Positions 1 to 6,590 of a stretch of DNA of 12,684 nucleotides are shown here, piece after piece. A program made the translations under genes and the position numbers. The notes below the pieces were generated by a model, which saw only the letters and a list, made by a program, of their open reading frames with translations, was not told where the DNA came from and did no database searches. Position 1 is the first letter of the stretch; each line of letters opens with the position of its first letter. Source of the stretch: an uncultured Kiloniellales bacterium (GTDB lineage Bacteria > Pseudomonadota > Alphaproteobacteria > Kiloniellales > JAKSDN01); NCBI GenBank assembly GCA_947259625.1, contig CAMYMY010000163.1:1-12684 (forward strand). Direction: 5' to 3'.

Positions 1-201
1 CAGGCCGATGAAGGAGTAGCGGCCGATCGTGGCACCCCCCTCGACAGACTCGAAGAGGCAGCTGAAGCGTCGGCCGTCGGCCAGCTTGAGGAAGGCGGAA
101 ACGGGCGTTTCCAGGTCGGCGACCAGGGTCGTCCAGACGACCTGCGGCCGTCCGTCCTCGTAGGCGGGCCGAAAGCCGTCGAGGTCCGGGATGGCCCGCA
201 T
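1..201 (-). CDS. trpE: Anthranilate synthase component I, N-terminal part (runs off the window)
   Basis: This is the large subunit of anthranilate synthase, which converts chorismate and an amino group (from glutamine via TrpG, or ammonia) to anthranilate, the first committed step of tryptophan synthesis in the cytoplasm. Only the first 67 codons are present. They include VWTTLVADLETPVSAFLKL followed by a FESVEGG and GRYSFIG segment, the typical N-terminal region of alphaproteobacterial TrpE, where the feedback tryptophan site is formed. The chosen ATG (201-199) lies 8 nt after the ppiD stop, so the two genes are probably one leftward transcript; a ppiD-trpE pair is common in alphaproteobacteria. 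No clear ribosome binding site is seen, which suggests translational coupling. PabB is a related alternative, but the N-terminal residues fit TrpE better. The catalytic chorismate-binding domain lies outside the window. Confidence 0.85.
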   Translation of the reverse strand, partial: MRAIPDLDGFRPAYEDGRPQVVWTTLVADLETPVSAFLKLADGRRFSCLFESVEGGATIGRYSFIGL

Positions 202-209
202 GGCGGGCG

Positions 210-2105
210 CTAGAGCGTCGCCGCGGTCTCTTCGACCACGCGCTCGTAGACCCGCACGCCCGTCTGCTCCCGCAGGGCCGAGATGAATCCGGACAGCAGG
301 TCGCTCTGCAGGGACCCGGCCAGGGTCTCCTGAAGGCCGGCCACCGCCTCCGCCTCCGCGGAGAGGTTCGCCGGCTGGATCTCGGTCAGCCTCGCCACGA
401 GATAGCCGTCCTGGGCCGCGGCGGTGGTGACCTCGCCCTTGTCGATCTCGAACAGCTTCGCGGCCAGCTCCCGCGACGGCAGGCCCGCGGTCTCGGTCTG
501 CTGGCGGGTGACCGGGTCGGTGACCGTCACGCTCAGGCCTTCGGCCTCGGCGACGGCGGCCATCGCCTCGCCGTCCTCGATGCGCTTGGCCAGGGCCTCG
601 GCGCGCTCGCGGGCCAGACGGTCCTCTTCGAGGTCCTTCCAGAGGGCCGCGACCTCGTCGCGCACCTCGTCGAGCGGCCGGGTCACGGCCGGCGTTATGC
701 CGTCGACCCGCACCGCGAAGTAGTTGCCGTCGCGGGTCTCGGTCAGCAGGCTGTCCTGGCCCGGTTCGGTCTGGAACACCGCCTGGCTGAATTCGCCGAG
801 CGGCGGCAAACCGGGGACCGCCGCGCCCGCCGGGTCCTTTCCGGCGGCGTCGATGGCGGGCAGGCGGCGCAGCTCCAGCTGCAGCAGCTCGGCGGCTTCT
901 TCGAAGGTGGCGCCGCTGCCCAGCTCCGCGTCCAGCTCGTTGGCGATCTCGACCATCCTGTCGACCGCTTCGCGCATCGCGAGATCGCCCGCCAGCTCGT
1001 CGCGAACGGCGTCGAAATCCGGCTCTTTGCCCGGCTCTATCTTGGCGACGTGCAGGATGTGCCAGCCGAAGGGGCTCTGGACCGGCGCGCTGCTCGCTCC
1101 CGCGTCGAGGGCGAAGGCGGCGTCGGCCAGGACGGGGAGCTGGGCGGCCATGTCGTCACGGCTCATCAGGCCCAGGTTCACCGGGTCCCTGCCCTGCGTG
1201 GACCGGGACACCTCGGCAAAGGCCATGCCGCCTTTCAGCTGCCTCTTGGCGTCGCTGGCCGCGGTTTCGTCGAGATAGACGATCTGCTCCACGGCGCGTT
1301 TCTCGGGCACCCGGAACTCCTCCTGCCGGGCCTCGAACTCCGCGCGCAGATCTTCTTCGGACAGGGAGACCTCCTTGGCCAGATCCTCGGCCTGGAGCCG
1401 GATCAGGGTGATGTTCCTGTATTCCGGAGCCTGGAAGCGGTCGGCATGCTCGCCGTGGATCTTCTCAAGGTCCGCCTCGGAGGGCGCGCGCAGCTCGGGC
1501 AGGCTGTCGCGGCCGACCCGCAGCGTTTCGGCCACCCGGCGCTCCTGCTGGTAGGCATAGAGGGACTCGGCGAGGGCCCGCGGGGCCGCGCCGGTGCCGG
1601 TGATCGCGTCCATGATGTGCTGGCGCTTGATGTCGCCGCTCAGGCTGGCGATGAACTGCGGCTCGCTCAAGCTGTTGCTCCGAAGGACCTGCTCGAAGCG
1701 AAAGCGGTCGAAGTTGCCCTCTTCGTTCCGGAAGACCGGCTGTTCGTGGATGCGCCTGAGCACCTCGTCGTCGCCGACGATCATGCGCAGCTCTTCGGCC
1801 TGCTGCTCGAACAGCGCGCGCGTGATCATCTGCTGGATGATCTGGTCGACGATGCCCAGCGCCTGGGCCTGGGCGACGTCGAAGTTGACGCCGAAACGCT
1901 GCCGCAGATTGTTCATCTCCCGCGCCAGGTCGCGGCTGAACTCGGCCTGGGTAATCTTGATGCCGCCGACCTCGGCCACGGCCGTGGCCTGCCGGCCGGG
2001 GCGGAAGATGTCGCCGATGCCCCAGACCGCGAAGCTCAGGATGAGCAGGCTGAAGAGAAGGCCGACAAGGACCTTGGCGACCTTTGTGCGCATCTGAATC
2101 AGCAT
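210..2105 (-). CDS. ppiD: Membrane-anchored periplasmic peptidyl-prolyl isomerase/chaperone, PpiD (SurA-like)
   Basis: A 631-residue folding factor of the PpiD type, anchored in the inner membrane and acting on proteins that emerge from the Sec translocon into the periplasm. Residues 1-9 are short and basic. One transmembrane helix spans about residues 10-31. A SurA_N-like chaperone region follows at about 38-190, a parvulin-type (PPIC) domain at about 270-358 that includes QSPFGWHILHV, and a helical C-terminal half with a degenerate second rotamase-like repeat. The length matches PpiD (about 620-640 aa). The start is supported by an AAGGAAAG ribosome binding site 9 nt upstream of ATG at 2105; a second ATG four codons later is possible. 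trpE follows after 8 nt, and a promoter is proposed at 2185-2213. Many PpiD parvulin domains have weak or no isomerase activity, so chaperone function is the safer claim. Confidence 0.9.
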   Translation of the reverse strand: MLIQMRTKVAKVLVGLLFSLLILSFAVWGIGDIFRPGRQATAVAEVGGIKITQAEFSRDLAREMNNLRQRFGVNFDVAQAQALGIVDQIIQQMITRALFEQQAEELRMIVGDDEVLRRIHEQPVFRNEEGNFDRFRFEQVLRSNSLSEPQFIASLSGDIKRQHIMDAITGTGAAPRALAESLYAYQQERRVAETLRVGRDSLPELRAPSEADLEKIHGEHADRFQAPEYRNITLIRLQAEDLAKEVSLSEEDLRAEFEARQEEFRVPEKRAVEQIVYLDETAASDAKRQLKGGMAFAEVSRSTQGRDPVNLGLMSRDDMAAQLPVLADAAFALDAGASSAPVQSPFGWHILHVAKIEPGKEPDFDAVRDELAGDLAMREAVDRMVEIANELDAELGSGATFEEAAELLQLELRRLPAIDAAGKDPAGAAVPGLPPLGEFSQAVFQTEPGQDSLLTETRDGNYFAVRVDGITPAVTRPLDEVRDEVAALWKDLEEDRLARERAEALAKRIEDGEAMAAVAEAEGLSVTVTDPVTRQQTETAGLPSRELAAKLFEIDKGEVTTAAAQDGYLVARLTEIQPANLSAEAEAVAGLQETLAGSLQSDLLSGFISALREQTGVRVYERVVEETAATL

Positions 2106-2278
2106 GACGGGCGGCTTTCCTTAATGGGCGGCGGGGTCGCGGCGAAATCGCAGGCCGTGCGGGCATCCGCGGCCAGGGCGCGGCATATTAGAAAGCGGGC
2201 AGGCGCGCGGCAACCCGCAATTCGAGTGCGCCTTCGGCTGGCCAGCGGCGGCGATGCCATGTTAGGTAGGCGGAGTTA
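2092..2278. other. Divergent intergenic region between ppiD and tpiA, left of the mobile element
   Basis: Apart from the ppiD start and promoter, this region should contain the original tpiA promoter and start. An ATG at 2259 begins a six-codon reading frame (M-L-G-R-R-S, then TAG) that ends at the element boundary. Its RR resembles the usual TpiA N-terminus (RRP before LIAGNWK), so it may be the remnant of the tpiA start. A perfect 10-bp palindrome GCTGGCCAGC lies at 2237-2246. I see no convincing rightward -35/-10 pair. Confidence 0.4.
2185..2213 (-). promoter_or_regulatory. Probable sigma-70-type promoter for ppiD-trpE
   Basis: On the minus strand, TTGCCG (2213-2208) and TAATAT (2190-2185) are separated by exactly 17 nt, close to the housekeeping consensus in both boxes and spacing. 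Transcription would start near 2178, giving a leader of about 70 nt before the ppiD ATG at 2105. The AT-rich -10 box stands out in an otherwise very GC-rich intergenic region. Confidence 0.55.
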
Positions 2279-2309
2279 GGGTCTGGAACGGAATTATCGA
2301 TGCGTTTGG
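2279..2309 (+). repeat. Left terminal inverted repeat of the MITE-like element
   Basis: A 31-bp repeat starting GGGTCTGGAACGG directly after the flanking TA at 2277-2278. It pairs with 2514-2544 with one mismatch (G at 2302). Confidence 0.9.
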
Positions 2310-2352
2310 TCGCGGCGAAATCGGCCCGCTGTTAGGAGCGAGGAGGAAGGAC

Positions 2353-2529
2353 ATGCGGGGCATATTCGACGACGAGCGACGCGGCAGCGGACCGATTGCG
2401 CCCGATCCACGCGGGACGGGGCTAATTCTCGCCAGGGCCGCGTCGCGGACGGCTCATGGGGACCCCACCCCACCGCGCCGCCCGCTCCTAACCCTGGCGG
2501 GAATTCGCTCCCGCCAAACGTATCGATAA
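2353..2529 (+). CDS. Small ORF inside the MITE-like element, 58 codons, function unknown
   Basis: The ORF begins MRGIFDDERRGSG and ends ...IRSRQTYR. It has an unusually good ribosome binding site, AGGAGG at 2341-2346, 6 nt before the ATG. It runs almost to the end of the element, with its TAA (2527-2529) inside the right terminal repeat. The product is rich in Arg and Pro with no recognisable domain, and the codon pattern is not convincing. It may be a decayed transposase start or chance. Its stop lies 18 nt before the CTG at which an active TpiA frame could begin, so translation here could in principle feed reinitiation at tpiA. Confidence 0.2.
   Translation: MRGIFDDERRGSGPIAPDPRGTGLILARAASRTAHGDPTPPRRPLLTLAGIRSRQTYR
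2496..2515. other. Stem-loop within the mobile element
   Basis: GGCGGGA and TCCCGCC form a perfect 7-bp stem around a 6-nt loop. It sits just inside the right terminal repeat, about 30 nt upstream of the tpiA frame, where it could impede or shape translation of tpiA. There is no T-run, so it is not a typical terminator. Confidence 0.5.
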
Positions 2530-2544
2530 TTCCGTTCCAGACCC
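2514..2544 (-). repeat. Right terminal inverted repeat of the MITE-like element
   Basis: The inverted partner of 2279-2309, ending CCGTTCCAGACCC directly before the flanking TA at 2545-2546. The tpiA coding frame resumes three bases after it. Confidence 0.9.
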
Positions 2545-2547
2545 TAG

Positions 2548-3300
2548 CTGATCGCGGGCAACTGGAAGATGAACGGCCTCAAGGGCACGGGCGGGGAGCT
2601 GGCCCGGGACCTGGCGGCGCGCGCCCGGTCCACGGCGCCGGGCTGCGACCTTCTGGTCTGTCCACCGGCCCAGCTCCTGATTCCGGTCGGCGAGGCCCTG
2701 GCGGGCGGTCCGGTCCAGCTGGGGGGCCAGGACTGCCATGCGGAATCCTCCGGCGCCCATACCGGGGACATCAGTGCCCCGATGCTGGCCGACACCGGCT
2801 GCAGCCACGTCATCGCCGGCCATTCCGAACGGCGCAGCGATCACGGCGAAAGCGACGCGGAGGTGAGAGCCAAGGCGGCGGCCGCGGCGGCGGCCGGTCT
2901 CGTCCCGATCGTGTGCCTGGGCGAGACCGAGGCCGAACGGGCGGCGGGCCGCGCCCTCGCGGTGATCGAGAGCCAGCTCCGGGGGTCGCTGCCCGGGGGC
3001 GGCGGAACCGGCGCGGCGGCGGCGGGCCCGGTCGTGGCCTACGAGCCGGTCTGGGCGATCGGCACCGGCAAGACCGCGACCGCCGGGGACATCGCCGAAG
3101 CCCACGGCCATATTCGCGGCCTGTTGCGGGAGATCCTGGGCCGGGCGGCGGGCGATTCGGTGCGGATCCTCTACGGCGGCTCTGTCAAGCCGGACAACGC
3201 GGCCGAGATCCTGGCGGTGGACGATGTCGACGGCGCCCTGGTCGGTGGCGCGAGCCTGAAGGCCGACGATTTTTGGGCCATCGGGGCCAGTTGTCCCTAG
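2548..3300 (+). CDS. tpiA: Triosephosphate isomerase with start codon displaced by a mobile element
   Basis: TpiA interconverts dihydroxyacetone phosphate and glyceraldehyde 3-phosphate in glycolysis and gluconeogenesis as a cytoplasmic (beta/alpha)8 dimer. From CTG at 2548 the product is 250 residues, normal for the family. It keeps Asn and Lys of AGNWKMNG, the electrophilic His of AGHSERR, the base Glu and loop 6 in AYEPVWAIGTGKTA, and the phosphate-binding LYGGSVKP and GALVGGASLK. The 5' end is damaged: TAG (2545-2547) lies directly upstream in frame and the element ends at 2544, so the usual ATG and about six codons are missing. The first ATG in frame (2569) would remove the catalytic Asn and Lys. 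Only CTG 2548, without a clear ribosome binding site, could give an active enzyme. The gene may therefore be poorly expressed or dead. secG follows after 79 nt. Confidence 0.85.
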   Translation: MIAGNWKMNGLKGTGGELARDLAARARSTAPGCDLLVCPPAQLLIPVGEALAGGPVQLGGQDCHAESSGAHTGDISAPMLADTGCSHVIAGHSERRSDHGESDAEVRAKAAAAAAAGLVPIVCLGETEAERAAGRALAVIESQLRGSLPGGGGTGAAAAGPVVAYEPVWAIGTGKTATAGDIAEAHGHIRGLLREILGRAAGDSVRILYGGSVKPDNAAEILAVDDVDGALVGGASLKADDFWAIGASCP

Positions 3301-3379
3301 CTATCCCGGCTGGGAAGGACTAAATAGCGGGTCGACCCGGTGCCCCCCGGGCAGGACCACAGCAATACTGAGAGCCGTC

Positions 3380-3712
3380 ATGAGCAACGTCGTGCTTGTC
3401 ATCCATCTGCTTCTCGCCCTCGCCCTGATCGGCGTCGTGCTGCTCCAGCGCAGCGAGGGCGGCGGTCTGGGTATCGGTGGCGGCGGCGGCGGCGGCGGCG
3501 GTATGAGCGGCTTCCTGACCGGCAGCAGCACGAAGACCCTGCTGACCCGCACGACGGCCATCCTGGCCGCCTGCTTCATGGTGACCAGCCTGTTGCTGAC
3601 CTGGATCGAGGGCCGGTCCACCGAACGGCAATCGATCCTCGATGCGCCGGTGACCGCGCCGGCCGAGCCGGTCCCGGAGATCCCGCAAGGACCCACGGTG
3701 CCGGTCGAATAG
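3380..3712 (+). CDS. secG: Preprotein translocase subunit SecG
   Basis: A 110-residue inner-membrane protein, the SecG subunit of the SecYEG channel, which assists SecA-driven export. Transmembrane helices lie at about residues 3-22 and 57-76. Between them is the signature LLQRSEGGGLG followed by a run of nine glycines, the flexible cytoplasmic loop of SecG. The C-terminal tail is rich in Pro, Glu and Ala (ending PQGPTVPVE), as in alphaproteobacterial SecG proteins. The ATG is preceded by GAGAG about 5 nt upstream. The gene stands between tpiA and pyrG, the usual alphaproteobacterial order. The glycine run is coded by a tandem GGC repeat that can change length in frame. Confidence 0.92.
   Translation: MSNVVLVIHLLLALALIGVVLLQRSEGGGLGIGGGGGGGGGMSGFLTGSSTKTLLTRTTAILAACFMVTSLLLTWIEGRSTERQSILDAPVTAPAEPVPEIPQGPTVPVE
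3479..3499 (+). repeat. (GGC)7 triplet repeat in secG
   Basis: Seven perfect GGC codons flanked by GGT on each side code for the nine-glycine run of SecG. Slippage here would add or remove glycines without shifting the frame. Confidence 0.9.
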
Positions 3713-3779
3713 GCACGCCATGGCCTGAGCCTCTCCGCGCCGAGGAAGGGGATCTGGTTTTTTTGCCCGAGGCCGTGAC

Positions 3780-3795
3780 GCGGGGCTTGCCCCGC
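3780..3795 (+). other. GC-rich hairpin between secG and pyrG
   Basis: GCGGGGC and GCCCCGC are perfect inverted repeats around TT, 28 nt before the pyrG ATG. No T-run follows, so it is not an obvious terminator; it could be an mRNA processing or stability element. A run of seven T at 3759-3765 lies upstream of it, not downstream. Confidence 0.35.
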
Positions 3796-3823
3796 CGGAC
3801 CGATCCATCGATATTGTCCCTCC

Positions 3824-5436
3824 ATGGCGCGATTCATATTCGTCACCGGCGGCGTGGTCTCCTCTCTCGGAAAAGGTCTCACCTCCGCGGCCCTCGGGGC
3901 CCTTCTCCAGGCGCGCGGTTTCAAGGTGCGCCTGCGTAAGCTCGACCCCTATCTGAACGTCGACCCGGGCACCATGAGCCCGTACCAGCACGGCGAGGTC
4001 TACGTCACCGACGACGGCGCGGAGACCGACCTGGATCTCGGCCACTACGAGCGCTTCACCGGCGTGCCGTCGCGCCGCAGCGACAACGTGACGACCGGCC
4101 AGATCTATTCCAAGGTCATCGCGCGCGAGCGGCGCGGCGACTATCTGGGCGCCACCGTGCAGGTCATTCCGCACGTCACAGACGCCATCAAGGAATTCGT
4201 CCGCGCCGACGTGACCGACGAGGACTTCGTGGTCTGCGAGATCGGCGGCACCGTGGGCGACATCGAGGGCCTGCCGTTCCTCGAGGCGATCCGCCAGCTC
4301 GGCAACGAGCTGGGCCGGGACGGCGCCATGTTCATCCACCTGACCCTGCTGCCCTACATCGCCTCGGCCGGCGAGCTCAAGACCAAGCCGACCCAGCACT
4401 CGGTCAAGGAGCTGCAGAGCCTCGGCATCCAGCCGGACGTCCTCGTCTGCCGGTCGGAGCACGAGATCGGCGAGGACGCAAGGCGCAAGATCGCGCTGTT
4501 CTGCAATCTGCGCGAAGAGGCGGTGATCCAGGCGCTCGACGTCGACACCATTTACGCGGTGCCCCGCGCCTACCACGAGGAGGGCCTCGACGGCGAGGTC
4601 TGCCGCCATTTCCGGGTCGAGTCCCCGAACCCCGATTTGGCGGCCTGGGACCGGGTCACCAAGTCGATTCGCCAGCCCGACGGCGAGGTCACCATCGGCG
4701 TGGTGGGCAAGTACACGACCTTGCTCGACGCCTACAAGTCCCTGGCCGAGGCCTTGACCCACGGCGGCATCGCCAACAACCTGAGCGTCAAGGTGAACTG
4801 GCTCGATTCGGAGATCTTCGAGACCGACGGCGCGGCCCAGGAGCTGGAGGGCGTGCACGGCATCCTGGTTCCCGGCGGCTTCGGCGAGCGCGGCGCCGAG
4901 GGCAAGATCGCCGCCGCCCGCTTCGCCCGCGAGCGCGAGGTGCCCTACTTCGGCATCTGCTTCGGCATGTCGAGGCGGCGCGCAATCTGGCCGGCGTTCC
5001 CGGGGCCGGGTCGACCGAGTTCGGTTCCTGCGACGATCCCGTGGTCGGCCTACTGACCGAGTGGACGCGCGGCAACCTTGTCGAGCGGCGCGACGACCGC
5101 AGCGAGCTGGGCGGGACCATGCGCCTCGGCGCCTATCCCTGCATCGTCGAGCAGGGCAGCCGAATCGCCGAGGTCTATGGCGTCCGCGAGCTGAGCGAGC
5201 GCCACCGTCACCGCTACGAGGTCAATATCAACTACCGCAAGGCGCTCGAAGACGCGGGACTGAGGTTTTCCGGCATGTCGCCCGACGGCGAGCTGCCGGA
5301 GATCGTCGAGATCCCCGCCCATCCCTGGTATATCGGCGTGCAGTTCCACCCGGAGCTGAAATCGAAACCCTTCGATCCGCACCCCTTGTTCACGTCCTTC
5401 ATCAGGGCGGCGGTCGAACAGTCGCGGCTGATGTGA
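3824..5436 (+). pseudogene. pyrG: CTP synthase, frameshifted by a net 13-nt deletion
   Basis: PyrG makes CTP from UTP, ATP and glutamine and is the only de novo route to CTP. The first frame (3824-5056) has the complete synthase domain: MARFIFVTGGVVSSLGKG, KLDPYLNVDPGTM, the CEIGGTVGDIEG motif and the start of the glutaminase domain with catalytic Cys in YFGICFGM (Cys codon 4958-4960). After ATG 4967-4969 the frame shifts and the first product would end with about 29 unrelated residues. The correct continuation, EAARNLAG..., resumes from GAG at 4972 and runs to TGA 5434-5436, including the glutaminase His and Glu in GVQFHPE. Family members have QMAVI between FGM and EAARN; here only the last two bases of that stretch remain, a net loss of 13 nt. 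With them restored the protein would be 541 aa, the normal length. As written the glutaminase domain is cut after the nucleophile. A sequencing or assembly error is possible. Confidence 0.9.
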
Positions 5437-5439
5437 GCG

Positions 5440-6288
5440 ATGAGCGAGACCCGTCACGTTCAAATCAACGATCTGACCGTCGGCAACGACCGGCCGTTCG
5501 TCCTGATCGCCGGTCCCTGCCAGCTGGAAAGCCGGGCCCATGCCCTGGAGATGGGCCACGCGCTTAGCGAGATGGCGGGCAAGCTCGGGATTGGCCTGAT
5601 CTACAAGACCTCCTTCGACAAGGCGAACCGCACCAGCCTGACGGCGGCCCGCGGCATCGGCATGGCCGAGGGCCTGCCGATCCTGGCCGAAGTGCGCGAA
5701 ACCTGCGGCTGTCCGGTCTTGACCGACGTGCACGGGCCCGAGCAGTGCGCCCCGGTCGCCGAAGCCGTCGACGTGCTGCAGATCCCCGCCTTCCTGTGCC
5801 GCCAGACCGACCTCCTGATGGCGGCCGCCGCGACGGGCCGGGCGATCAACGTCAAGAAGGGCCAGTTCCTGGCGCCCTGGGACATGAAGAACGTCGTGCG
5901 GAAGATCAGGGACTCAGGCAACGACAAGGTGATGGTTTGCGAGCGCGGCGCGTCCTTCGGCTACAACACGCTCGTCTCGGACCTGCGTGCGTTGCCGATC
6001 ATGGCGGCCGAGACCGGCTGTCCCGTCGTCTTCGACGCGACCCATTCGGTGCAGCAGCCGGGCGGCCAGGGCACCACCTCCGGTGGCCAGCGCGAGTTCG
6101 TGCCGGTGCTCGCCCGCGCGGCGCTGGCAGTGGGCGTGGCCGCGGTCTTCATGGAAACCCACCAGGACCCGGACAACGCACCGTCGGACGGGCCCACCAT
6201 GGTGCGCCTGAAGGACCTGCCGGCCCTGGTCGAGACCTTGATGGCCTTCGATCGCCTGGCCAAGGCGAAGCCAGTCGACATCGGGTGA
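5440..6288 (+). CDS. kdsA: 3-deoxy-D-manno-octulosonate 8-phosphate (KDO-8-P) synthase, metal-dependent type
   Basis: KdsA condenses phosphoenolpyruvate with arabinose 5-phosphate to KDO-8-phosphate, a precursor of the lipopolysaccharide inner core, in the cytoplasm. The 282-residue protein covers the whole DAHP-synthase-type barrel: KTSFDKANRTS, TDVHGPEQ, LQIPAFLCRQTDL, NVKKGQFLAPWDM, CERGASFGYN, and the C-terminal metal and substrate region with FDATHSVQQPGG and METHQDPDNAPSDGP. The N-terminal motif is AGPCQLES: a Cys stands where E. coli KdsA has Asn, which marks the metal-dependent class. The other expected ligands (His of THSVQ, Glu of METH, Asp of PSDGP) are present. The ATG is 3 nt after the pyrG stop, indicating translational coupling, so the pyrG frameshift could lower kdsA expression. 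Confidence 0.95.
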   Translation: MSETRHVQINDLTVGNDRPFVLIAGPCQLESRAHALEMGHALSEMAGKLGIGLIYKTSFDKANRTSLTAARGIGMAEGLPILAEVRETCGCPVLTDVHGPEQCAPVAEAVDVLQIPAFLCRQTDLLMAAAATGRAINVKKGQFLAPWDMKNVVRKIRDSGNDKVMVCERGASFGYNTLVSDLRALPIMAAETGCPVVFDATHSVQQPGGQGTTSGGQREFVPVLARAALAVGVAAVFMETHQDPDNAPSDGPTMVRLKDLPALVETLMAFDRLAKAKPVDIG

Positions 6289-6386
6289 GGTCGGCGGAGC
6301 GGCGGGCGGTGGACCGGCGCGTGCGAGGCCGCCAGCCTGCACCGGCCACGACATGCCCGGCGATACGGTTCAGTGAAAGAAGCGCG

Positions 6387-6414
6387 CCTCCGGCGCCTGA
6401 AGGCGCCGCGGAGG
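6387..6414. terminator. Strong hairpin downstream of kdsA, possible terminator
   Basis: CCTCC and GGAGG enclose a perfect GGCGCC-TGAA-GGCGCC stem-loop, with a GC bulge on the 3' side, 99 nt after the kdsA stop. The following bases are GAAACTA, not a T-run, so it is not a canonical intrinsic terminator. It may instead stop RNA decay or end the tpiA-kdsA transcript together with Rho. Confidence 0.4.
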
Positions 6415-6421
6415 GAAACTA

Positions 6422-6463
6422 GGGACTGGCTCCGTTCGGCGTCAGGCGAACGGTGCCTGTCCC
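6422..6463 (+). repeat. REP-like palindromic repeat, copy 1
   Basis: A 42-nt repeat starting GGGACTGGCTCCG and ending GGTGCCTGTCCC. It folds on itself: CGTTCG pairs with CGAACG, and the outer arms pair except for T:T mismatches, the pattern seen in REP hairpins with asymmetric mismatches. It is the inverted partner of 6513-6554. Confidence 0.75.
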
Positions 6464-6512
6464 TCGTTCCCGGGCCGCCGCGAAGACCGCGGCCAGCCGG
6501 CCCACGAAAAAT

Positions 6513-6554
6513 GGGACAGGCACGGATTCGCTGACGCGAATGCGAGCCAGTCCC
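6513..6554 (-). repeat. REP-like palindromic repeat, copy 2 (inverted)
   Basis: A second 42-nt copy in reverse orientation, 49 nt from copy 1. Both ends (GGGACTGGCTC and GTGCCTGTCCC read on the minus strand) match copy 1. The hairpin centre differs in compensating fashion: ATTCGC pairs with GCGAAT. The pair forms a BIME-like unit. Such units are often mobilised in trans by REP-associated tyrosine transposases; none lies in this window. Confidence 0.75.
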
Positions 6555-6590
6555 CATTTTCGCTCGCATCGGGCGGCTGAACGAGCGTTC

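Larger units (their letters stand above)
2279..2544. mobile_element. 266-bp MITE-like non-autonomous element with 31-bp terminal inverted repeats
   Basis: The two ends are inverted copies beginning GGGTCTGGAACGG and match at 30 of 31 positions (2279-2309 against 2514-2544; the mismatch is at 2302/2521). TA dinucleotides flank both sides (2277-2278 and 2545-2546), as expected for TA-target duplication. Inside are a subterminal inverted repeat (TTAGGAGCG at 2332-2340, CGCTCCTAA at 2483-2491), another imperfect pair (ATTCTCGCCAGGG at 2425-2437 and its near complement at 2492-2504), and a perfect 7-bp stem with a 6-nt loop at 2496-2515. It is too short to code for a transposase, so it must have been moved in trans. 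TA target use points to an IS630- or IS5 (IS427-group)-related parent, but I do not recognise the specific family. The insertion lies at the start of tpiA. Confidence 0.85.

Noticed and set aside
1050..2279. A 409-codon rightward open frame opposite ppiD
   Set aside because: PpiD on the minus strand has family motifs, a membrane helix, a ribosome site and a promoter; this frame has none.
2569..2571. ATG as the tpiA start
   Set aside because: It would remove the catalytic Asn and Lys of AGNWKMNG, so it cannot give an active enzyme; CTG 2548 is used as the limit of the recognisable gene, without claiming it is used.
3320..4858. A 512-codon leftward open frame opposite pyrG
   Set aside because: It is the mirror of a clear CTP synthase frame in GC-rich DNA; its translation is low-complexity and matches no family I know.
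4967..5056. Programmed frameshift in pyrG
   Set aside because: There is no slippery site, and five conserved residues are missing rather than only the frame being changed, so a deletion explains it better.
6422..6554. CRISPR array
   Set aside because: There are only two copies, in inverted orientation and each self-complementary, with no regular direct repeats or spacers.
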